From RGIG3701 sp030530205 (lineage in GTDB: Bacteria > Planctomycetota > Planctomycetia > Pirellulales > Thermoguttaceae), in contig JAUMVK010000019.1 in assembly GCA_030530205.1 (NCBI GenBank), positions 9,434-73,433 on the forward strand: a stretch of 64,000 bases of DNA. Reading direction: 5' to 3'. The notes under the pieces were generated by a model. That model made no database searches. It was given only the letters and a program-made list of their open reading frames with translations, and was not told the DNA's origin. This document shows positions 58,076 through 64,000 of this stretch, one piece after another. A program made the position numbers and the translations under genes. Each line of letters starts with the position of its first letter. Position 1 is the first letter of the stretch.

Positions 58076-59509
58076 CTACGAATAAAAACGCTGATTTTTG
58101 CTCTTGGGCTTTTCCGGGAGCGTCATTTTCAGGGCGCCTTTTGCCAGGAGTGGCTCGAGGATCTTCTTGACGTACGAAATAGTCTGGATCCCCAGAAAAT
58201 CCGCGATTTCCTGCCGGGACCGCGGCGTTTGGCAGAACTTCAAAAGCTCTTTTTCAGGACTCGTCTCCGCTCGCGATTGAGCGGACGTTTCTGAGTTGAA
58301 AAAAGTCACGCAAAATTCATTCCGGGAATCCTCAAAAGTAGCCTCGTCCAGGCCAGCTTCGCGCATTTCCCGCTGAATGGTCGGAATTCCCGAATAGCGG
58401 TTTTCTGTGATTTTGAGCGTTTCCAAAGCGCGTGCCAGCTTGGGGTTTCGCGTGTCAGGCTGGACTTCCCCCAACCGGCTTAGCGTCAGCCGTCCGTAGA
58501 GACCGCCCGGGTTTCGGATTTCCAGCCGGTCCTGAAAAAACGTCATTTCGATTGGCATCGCTTCGGTGTGTACGCTGTAATCCCGATGGATCAGAGCGTT
58601 CAAAATCGCTTCGCGCACGGCGGTCAACGGGTACTCCAGCCGATCCACTCGTTTGCCGGTTTGCGGGTCGATGATCGTTCGGCTTTTCATGTTCCGGACC
58701 GCGAATTTCAGTGCTTTTTCCAGCATTTCGACCAGCGTTCCTTCGATCCGTTGATTATCGAGGAAGCGCAAGCCTTCTTTCGTCGCGTCCCCTCGCTGTG
58801 TACCGGGGATCACCGTCGCATTGATCGTGTATTGGGGGTAAAAAAGCTGGGGGAAAAACGAAAAAAGAAGCGTACAGAGCAGTGTCGGGTGGTCGTTTTT
58901 CACGAGGCCCGTGAGTTTCAGAACGGTTTCTTCCGGGAGCTTGGCCAAATTTGGTGTATTTTCTTTGACCAGTCCCAAATATTCGTTCATTTTTTTCAGG
59001 TCGATCGCTTCGAGCGTCGCCTTTTCGTTCTCCCGTACGTCATCTTCGTACTTTTTCCGAAATGCTTCGTAACTGTAAATTTCATAGTCCGTCATCGGTT
59101 CGTCCGAATCGCCCACCCGGACGAAAGAGCCTTTGATTTTCCCTTTTCCACTGTAATAGCACGGACGTTCTGAAAGATCCACTGCAGGAATTTCGGCAGA
59201 AACGACGGTTTTCCCATCGACGAGCGCTGAACAGAAAACAGGCCGAACGACCGGGAACATTTGTTTGCACTGCTCGTTGACCTTTTTCTGAAGGTCCTGA
59301 GCGTCATAAACGCCGCAAATTTTCCAGTCTGAGTCCTCGTCGATCCCGAAAAGCAGAATCCCACCATCGTCCTGATTCGCGAAAGCGGAAATCGAGTCGT
59401 AGAGCTTCGTCGGGCATCCGCTTGCGGCGGCTTTGAGTTCCAGCGTCTGCGATTCCGTTTTCTCCGTCAAAACTTTCCGAACGAGTTCAATGAGCTGGGT
59501 TTCAGTCAT
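58076..59509 (-). CDS. AlbA_2 (Schlafen-type) and HATPase-like DNA-binding regulator
   Basis: The ATG at 59509 (MTETQLIELVRK) is used because GAGG lies six bases upstream; the earlier in-frame ATG would contain that site. The 477-residue protein has an N-terminal Schlafen AlbA_2 domain (residues about 15-140: ESQTLELKAAASG, FANQDDGGILLFGIDED and SFVRVGDSDEPMTDYEIYSY). A central ATPase-type domain follows (REAILNALIHRDYSVH, EIRNPGGLYGRLTLSRLGEV and NPKLARALETL). A C-terminal winged helix-turn-helix is at RSRQEIADFLGIQTISYVKK. Such proteins are taken as transcription regulators or defence ATPases, mostly uncharacterised. A helically phased repeat array lies directly upstream and could be its operator. 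Confidence 0.88.
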   Translation of the reverse strand: MTETQLIELVRKVLTEKTESQTLELKAAASGCPTKLYDSISAFANQDDGGILLFGIDEDSDWKICGVYDAQDLQKKVNEQCKQMFPVVRPVFCSALVDGKTVVSAEIPAVDLSERPCYYSGKGKIKGSFVRVGDSDEPMTDYEIYSYEAFRKKYEDDVRENEKATLEAIDLKKMNEYLGLVKENTPNLAKLPEETVLKLTGLVKNDHPTLLCTLLFSFFPQLFYPQYTINATVIPGTQRGDATKEGLRFLDNQRIEGTLVEMLEKALKFAVRNMKSRTIIDPQTGKRVDRLEYPLTAVREAILNALIHRDYSVHTEAMPIEMTFFQDRLEIRNPGGLYGRLTLSRLGEVQPDTRNPKLARALETLKITENRYSGIPTIQREMREAGLDEATFEDSRNEFCVTFFNSETSAQSRAETSPEKELLKFCQTPRSRQEIADFLGIQTISYVKKILEPLLAKGALKMTLPEKPKSKNQRFYS

Positions 59510-59559
59510 TTTGATCCTCTTGATCTTCATAAAATTGAGTTTCTTTTTAGAATTATACG

Positions 59560-59760
59560 CTAAAATTTGAGTTAATGCAAGTAAATTTGACTAAAATTTG
59601 AGAATTTTGAGAAAATTTCACTAAAATTTCGCTTTTGTTGATAGATTTTTTGCTAATTTTAGGATTTGTTCACTAAAATTTTGCTAAATTACATGAAATT
59701 TTACTAAATTTCACATCTTTTGAGAAAATCCCACTAATTTAAGAAGTCTTTCCCTAAAAC
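59560..59760. repeat. Array of CTAAAWTTT-like motifs with helical phasing
   Basis: CTAA-beginning motifs (CTAAAATTT and close variants) start at 59560, 59591, 59621, 59653, 59673, 59684, 59704, 59734 and 59754. The distances are 31, 30, 32, 20, 11, 20, 30 and 20 bases, each near a multiple of one helical turn. The region is very AT-rich and lies between the start of the AlbA_2 gene and the prmC promoter. Confidence 0.75.
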
Positions 59761-59787
59761 TCCCGCAAAAGTTTTTTTCAGAACTGG

Positions 59788-59815
59788 TTGACAAAACGAA
59801 AACCCTGCGTATAAT
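59788..59815 (+). promoter_or_regulatory. Promoter of prmC
   Basis: TTGACA (59788-59793), a 16-base spacer and TATAAT (59810-59815), all consensus, 88 bases before the start codon. Confidence 0.85.
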
Positions 59816-59903
59816 TGATTAATCGTACGTGCGAGGGGTTCCATTTCGGTGAATCCCTCCCTCTTTCCCCTTTCCTCCCCTCCCTATTCAAGGACCCCGT
59901 TTT

Positions 59904-60806
59904 ATGAGCACCGCGCCGGAGACCTGGACCGTTCTGCGCCTTCTCAAGTGGACGACCGATTTTCTGAAGCGGTACGACGTGCCCTCGCCGCGGCTCGATG
60001 CCGAGATTTTGCTTGCCGAGGCGATGGGCTGCACCCGCGTGGACCTTTATACCCGGTTCGAATACGAGCCGACGCCGCAGGAGCGCGAGACGTTCAAGGC
60101 CGCCATTCGCAAGCGTTCCGAGGGTGTGCCGGTTGCGTATCTCGTTGGTCACAAGGAGTTTTACTCCCTCGATTTTCTCGTCGATCCGGGCGTCCTGATC
60201 CCGCGGCCCGAGACGGAATTTCTGATCGTCGGCCTGTTCGATCTGGTGAAGGAAAAGTTCGGCTCGATGGACGCGGAAATGACCATCTGCGACGTGGGGA
60301 CCGGCTCGGGAATTCTTCCGATCACCGCGGCTTTGAATCTGAAAAACGCCCGCGTCCTTGGCGTGGACATTTCGCCGGAGGCCTTGGCCGTGGCGCAGAA
60401 AAACGTCGAAAAATACGCCGATCGCCTCGGTGGGCGCGTGGTTTTGGGCGTGAGCGACCTTTTCAGCCGGGTTTCCGATGCGACCCGGTTCGATTTCATC
60501 GTTTCCAACCCGCCCTACGTCGGGCGGCGTGAGATCGACGCAGAGCTGGAAACCAACGTTTACCGCTACGAGCCGCACGTGGCTCTTTTCGGCGGTGAGG
60601 TCGGCACGGAGCTGATCGCGCGCCTTTTGCCCGACGTTCCGAAGCGCCTGAAAGACGGCGGTTTCTTCCTGATGGAGCTCAGCCCGATGATCCACGCCGC
60701 AGTGGCGGAACTGATCGGCCAGACGCCGGGTCTGGAGTACGTGAAGACGATCAGGGACCTGGACCAGCAGGAACGGATCGTCGTGGCAAAGAAAACTCCC
60801 CGCTGA
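59904..60806 (+). CDS. prmC: Release factor glutamine N5-methyltransferase
   Basis: PrmC (HemK) methylates the GGQ glutamine of peptide-chain release factors RF1 and RF2. The 300 residues include an N-terminal helical domain with RLDAEILLAEAMG, the linker motif FYSLDFLVDPGVLIPRPETE, the S-adenosylmethionine site ICDVGTGSGILPI (about residue 128-140), and the catalytic NPPY in IVSNPPYVGRREI (about 199-211). The end (KTIRDLDQQERIVVA) is typical. Length and motifs are normal. The promoter region is shared with the phased array. No release-factor gene is adjacent in the window. Confidence 0.95.
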   Translation: MSTAPETWTVLRLLKWTTDFLKRYDVPSPRLDAEILLAEAMGCTRVDLYTRFEYEPTPQERETFKAAIRKRSEGVPVAYLVGHKEFYSLDFLVDPGVLIPRPETEFLIVGLFDLVKEKFGSMDAEMTICDVGTGSGILPITAALNLKNARVLGVDISPEALAVAQKNVEKYADRLGGRVVLGVSDLFSRVSDATRFDFIVSNPPYVGRREIDAELETNVYRYEPHVALFGGEVGTELIARLLPDVPKRLKDGGFFLMELSPMIHAAVAELIGQTPGLEYVKTIRDLDQQERIVVAKKTPR

Positions 60807-60823
60807 TGAGGCGGACAGGAAAG

Positions 60824-61087
60824 GGAAGTTTCAAAACCTTAAACCTTTTTCCAGAGAGCAAGACCTTCCTGGTTCAAACCTCAATTTAACCACGGATTCC
60901 CACGGATTAAATGGATTTCCGCAGATTTTTAAAAGGAATTAAAGAAAGTTTTGGGCGCTTTTCACGGTTTTAGACCAGACAAAGCGAAATCCTTTTAATC
61001 CCTTGAATCTGTGAAAATCCGTGTTTAAATAAAAGCGTTGAAGTGGAATGGGTTCGGTGTTTAAAAGGAGCGATTTTTGGAACTTCC
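60824..61087. repeat. R1 repeat, copy E (full length)
   Basis: 264 bp from GGAAGTTTC to AACTTCC. The central arms contain AACCACGGATTCCCACGGATT at the left, slightly diverged (ACCACGG for ACACGG), and the complement ending GTTTAAAT at the right. The flanks match copies C and D. Confidence 0.86.
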
Positions 61088-61156
61088 GCAAGATTTTTTG
61101 AGACGAAACCATCAAAGGAGCCTTCCCCCCCAGTTTCCCCCAAAAGGATCAAAACC

Positions 61157-62812
61157 ATGAAAAACCTTTCCATTTTCCTTTTCGCAGTTTTCGCTGCCGC
61201 CGCATTTGCCGTGGCGTCGGACTACATTCCGGAGCCGCAGCCGGTCAAGAGCGCGGTGGAGCTTTCCGCCCTCTATTACCCCGGGACCGAGCAGATGGCC
61301 GAGTGGGACATGGTGGAGCAGACCCTCCCCGGGATCAAGCCCTTGCTCGGCTGGTACGACGAAGGAAACCCAGAGGTCATCGACTGGCAGATCAAATGGG
61401 CTGTCGAGCACGGGATCAGTTCCTTCTGCGTGGACTGGTACTGGAATCAGGGCGTTCAGCGCCTCGATCACTGGGTGAAAGGCTACTACCAGGCCCGTTT
61501 TCGCAAGTACCTCAAATGGTACATCATGTGGGCGAACCATAACGAGCCGGGCGCGCACTCTACGGCCGACATGATCCGCGTGACGCAGTTCTGGCTCGAA
61601 AATTACTTCAAAACCCCCGAATACTACACGCGGGACGGCAAGCCAGTGGTGTGTATCTGGGAGACGCGGAACATCGACCGTGACTTCATCGCCGAAGCCG
61701 CCGCAAAGGGCGAGACGCTCAAAGAGGGCGAGGGCCTGAAACGCGCGCTGGCGCTCGTCGAAAAGCAGGTCCGGGATGCCGGGCTTCCGGGCGTTTTGTT
61801 CATTCAGATGAACCCGACCTCTAAAGGAAAATTCGCGGAACTGGCTCGCGACGCCGGCTGCGTTTACGGGATGGACTACAATTTCAACCGTCAGGCGTTT
61901 GGGCGCGCCAAGAGCCAGGGCCTGCTCGGTCCGAACGACACGGTCGAGAATTTCTCGTACGAGCTGATGGTCAAGACCGTGGAGGATTACTGGCGCGACA
62001 GCTGGAATGCCCCGTGCCCGGTCTGGCCGTGCATTCCGTGTGGCTGGAACGATCTTCCGCGTTCGTTCCAGAAAGCCTACATCGTCCGCGAACGCACGCC
62101 GGAACGGTTCGGCAAGATCTGCGTCATGGCCCGTAAATTCGCCGAGGAGAATCACGTGCCGATGGTCGTGGTCTCGCCGATCAACGAGTGGCAGGAAGGG
62201 ACCTACATCGAGCCTAACCACGAGTACGGCTTCCAGATGTACGACGCGCTGCGGGACGCTTTCTGCGAAAAACCCGCCGGGGGCTGGCCGAAAAATCTCG
62301 TGCCGTCAGACGTCGGGCGTGGGCCGTACGACTACCCGAAAATGGAACATTCGACACGCACCGAGTGGACGTTCGACCACGACCCGCAGGGTTGGTACCG
62401 TCAGCCGTACGGGGCGGGCATGATCCGCGTTTTTGACGGCGCGCTGCACATCGTGCGCACTCGTGCCGACTGGTATGCGATGCGCATCCGCATGGCGGGC
62501 CTCGACACGAAGAAGTTCCAGAGTCTGAAAGTCCGGATGAAGATTTCCCCCTCGAAAGGTTACGAGCCGAAGGGGACAGAAGTCATGCGTCTGAACTGGG
62601 GGACGCCCGAGCATCCGATTTTCGACCAGAACCTGAAAATGACCGAGTACGGCGTCGCCTCGCTTCCCGTCACGGCTGACGGCGAGTGGCACGAGTACAC
62701 GCTTCCGCTTTCCACTTCGGACCATTGGACCGGCACGGTGAACGAGCTGTGGTTTGACCCAATCACGCTCTGGCACGCGGTAGTGGACGTGGACTGGATG
62801 AAATTTGAGTGA
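61157..62812 (+). CDS. Secreted WbsX/GH99-like glycosidase
   Basis: The start at 61157 (MKNLSIFLFAVFAAAAFAVA) follows AAAAGGA and gives a 551-residue protein with a signal peptide. The catalytic (beta/alpha)8 part resembles WbsX/GH99-like proteins: LSALYYPGTEQMAEWD, VEHGISSFCVDWYWNQG, the active-site segment INEWQEGTYIEPN (about residue 345) and YHEYGFQMYDALRD-like sequence. A C-terminal domain of about 150 residues (from TEWTFDHDPQGWYRQ) looks like a carbohydrate-binding beta-sandwich. GH99 enzymes are endo-alpha-mannanases. Relatives in planctomycetes are numerous and mostly untested. Confidence 0.82.
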   Translation: MKNLSIFLFAVFAAAAFAVASDYIPEPQPVKSAVELSALYYPGTEQMAEWDMVEQTLPGIKPLLGWYDEGNPEVIDWQIKWAVEHGISSFCVDWYWNQGVQRLDHWVKGYYQARFRKYLKWYIMWANHNEPGAHSTADMIRVTQFWLENYFKTPEYYTRDGKPVVCIWETRNIDRDFIAEAAAKGETLKEGEGLKRALALVEKQVRDAGLPGVLFIQMNPTSKGKFAELARDAGCVYGMDYNFNRQAFGRAKSQGLLGPNDTVENFSYELMVKTVEDYWRDSWNAPCPVWPCIPCGWNDLPRSFQKAYIVRERTPERFGKICVMARKFAEENHVPMVVVSPINEWQEGTYIEPNHEYGFQMYDALRDAFCEKPAGGWPKNLVPSDVGRGPYDYPKMEHSTRTEWTFDHDPQGWYRQPYGAGMIRVFDGALHIVRTRADWYAMRIRMAGLDTKKFQSLKVRMKISPSKGYEPKGTEVMRLNWGTPEHPIFDQNLKMTEYGVASLPVTADGEWHEYTLPLSTSDHWTGTVNELWFDPITLWHAVVDVDWMKFE

Positions 62813-62860
62813 CCGTCTTTTCCCATTAATTTTTTTAACCTTTTTCCCTTTGAAACGATT

Positions 62861-63793
62861 ATGAGTACAAACCCTTCCCCCGACTATCCCCAGCCGCAAT
62901 ACATGACGCTTTCCCCGGACTGGTCGGCCCTTTTGAAAATCGGCCGCGCATACCGGCTTTTGTTTCTGTTCAATCTGATCTGTATCCTTCTGACCGGGGT
63001 ATTTTTCGTTGTTTTGGTGGGACTTGCCCTGACGTATGGTGAGGAATTGACGGAACTGTACAACGAAGGCCAGTCCATGGTCGAACAAGTGATCAAAGAA
63101 GAAGTTCCCGAAGTGAAACCGGAATTGACGTTAGAATTCCTGCCCACGGAAGTCGCGAATCCTTCCGACGAATCGATGAAGCCTTTTTCCGGTTTTGACG
63201 AGGAAATACTCAAAGAAAAAATACTGGAAACTCTTGGTACAACGTTCCTGGGTATCCTGGGTTTGTTCGGTTTGGCCTTTTTTTTAATGCTTCTGGTCCA
63301 GGTCATCGTTCAGATCATTGTTCTGATCCGGTTCGCGAACTGCCCGGATTCGATCGTTCCTGGCGGGCACGGAGTCGGGCTGGCGTACGCGATTTGCATG
63401 GGGCTTACGCTTCTGCTGGGATTTTTGGGAGAAACAACGTGTGGTCTGCTGAGTCTTGTCGCGTTTATCCTGTTTCTGGTCTTTTCGTTTAAAATTGCCG
63501 CTGCCGTTCAGTCGGAACGTGGCAAATTATGGCTGAAAATCCAGATTGGAATGATTGTCGGCCTTTTCTTCACACTGGTTCTTGCCGGAGCTTTGGCATT
63601 CTTCGTCGTTGCGGGTGAAACACCCGAACTGATTGCTTGGGGAGCCGTTGCCCTGGTGCTGTTTGTGCTCTTGGATTGCTTTATGCTGTGGCTCTCGCTC
63701 CTGATGATTTATTATAGTTTGGGGCGCGACGTTCCGCGCTTCATTGAGGCAGTGATGGCGCATTATTCGGGCCAGATGGACGAACAACGATAA
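62861..63793 (+). CDS. Multi-pass membrane protein of unknown function
   Basis: A 310-residue protein with about five hydrophobic segments: LLFLFNLICILLTGVFFVVL, FLGILGLFGLAFFLMLLVQV, AYAICMGLTLLLGFLG, IQIGMIVGLFFTLVLAGALA and ALVLFVLLDCFMLWLSLL. An acidic extramembrane stretch of about 70 residues (YNEGQSMVEQVIKEEVPEVK) lies between the first two. The arrangement resembles small planctomycete inner-membrane proteins of unknown role. No motif is recognised. It is 48 bp after the WbsX-like gene and may be cotranscribed with it. Confidence 0.75.
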   Translation: MSTNPSPDYPQPQYMTLSPDWSALLKIGRAYRLLFLFNLICILLTGVFFVVLVGLALTYGEELTELYNEGQSMVEQVIKEEVPEVKPELTLEFLPTEVANPSDESMKPFSGFDEEILKEKILETLGTTFLGILGLFGLAFFLMLLVQVIVQIIVLIRFANCPDSIVPGGHGVGLAYAICMGLTLLLGFLGETTCGLLSLVAFILFLVFSFKIAAAVQSERGKLWLKIQIGMIVGLFFTLVLAGALAFFVVAGETPELIAWGAVALVLFVLLDCFMLWLSLLMIYYSLGRDVPRFIEAVMAHYSGQMDEQR

Positions 63794-63866
63794 GCAGGGG
63801 CCGCTCGTTATTCGTTATTCGTTCTTCATTATTCATTTTTTTTTGAAAAAATCTTTCCCGCCCCCC

Positions 63867-64000
63867 TTGAAAGATTTTCAGGATGTGATATACTATTGCC
63901 CATCTTGAGTGACGAAAGTCACCAGGCGATTCTTTGACAAGAAGGAAAACAATTTGGATAAGTGACATCTTAAAAGACTATAGTTTTTTAAGAGAGCGCG
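63867..64000 (+). promoter_or_regulatory. Strong promoter and probable stable-RNA leader with a boxA-like element
   Basis: TTGAAA (63867-63872), a 16-base spacer and TATACT (63889-63894) are followed by a leader containing ATTCTTTGACAAGAAGG, which resembles the boxA antitermination element that precedes 16S rRNA genes. No coding start follows in the remaining bases. A ribosomal RNA operon just beyond the window is the likely reading, but it cannot be checked here. Confidence 0.5.

Noticed and set aside
2946..61087. R1 repeats as a CRISPR array or insertion sequence
   Set aside because: Copies are far apart, are inverted repeats without regular spacers, and no cas or transposase gene is present.

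Overview
The window reads as a Gram-negative member of the Planctomycetes (PVC group), most like the uncultured host- or sediment-associated Pirellulales/Thermoguttaceae-type lineages. The grounds are gene content, not a database search: a DUF1559 pseudopilin, two DUF1080 (3-keto-disaccharide hydrolase-like) secreted proteins, a PEP-CTERM protein, Tat-exported TIM-barrel sugar isomerases, Gfo/Idh/MocA dehydrogenases, a futalosine-pathway menaquinone gene (mqnD), Kdo-synthesis genes (kdsC, kdsD) and outer-membrane porins. It is draft or metagenome-derived: there is a 100-N gap inside a tRNA and a 10-N gap near 51.6 kb. No transposase, phage or CRISPR locus was found.

Layout. 0-14.9 kb: carbohydrate and small-molecule metabolism (GATase1-like protein, FAD oxidoreductase, DUF1080 protein, isomerase, serC, porin, Gfo/Idh dehydrogenase, GT2 glycosyltransferase, YhcH, beta-hydroxyacid dehydrogenase, trmL, CAP-domain protein, lipoprotein). 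15.5-18 kb: tandem tRNA-Val genes, an alpha-oxoamine-synthase-like pseudoenzyme and two paralogous secreted proteins. 18.4-24.4 kb: kdsC, a 1081-residue LptC/LptA-like protein and a secreted protein pair. 25.6-29.9 kb: dnaG-rpoD. 30-37 kb: chromosome-partition region with parA-parB and four parS sites at gene borders (with ispD, mqnD and a DUF1015 gene). 38-41.5 kb: mrp, a histidine-phosphatase-like pseudoenzyme, rpe and an EF-hand lipoprotein. 41.8-46.5 kb: PEP-CTERM protein, DUF1559 pseudopilin and a short DnaA. 47-52.5 kb: kdsD, glycosidase-like protein, DUF1080 protein, M42 peptidase, folP. 52.8-63.8 kb: second porin, prokaryotic RING membrane protein, TIM-barrel isomerase, zeta-like kinase, alpha/beta hydrolase, AlbA_2 regulator, prmC, WbsX/GH99-like glycosidase and a membrane protein. 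The last 140 bases look like the promoter and leader of a stable-RNA operon.

The most unusual content is a set of dispersed non-coding repeats: R1 (five large inverted repeats, 253-264 bp where full ends are visible), R2 (GC-rich hairpin elements, one of them read in frame inside a flavoprotein gene), R3 (a dispersed terminator-like hairpin), R4 (a nested palindrome) and R5 (a hairpin arm that both frames an R2 copy and lies inside the pseudopilin signal peptide, between 21-bp direct repeats). Other points are a helically phased CTAAAWTTT array upstream of the AlbA_2 regulator, two genes that have lost their family's catalytic residues, and parS sites between successive genes.

All coordinates, motif matches and spacings were read by eye. 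Family names rest on recognised motifs, with no similarity search behind them.
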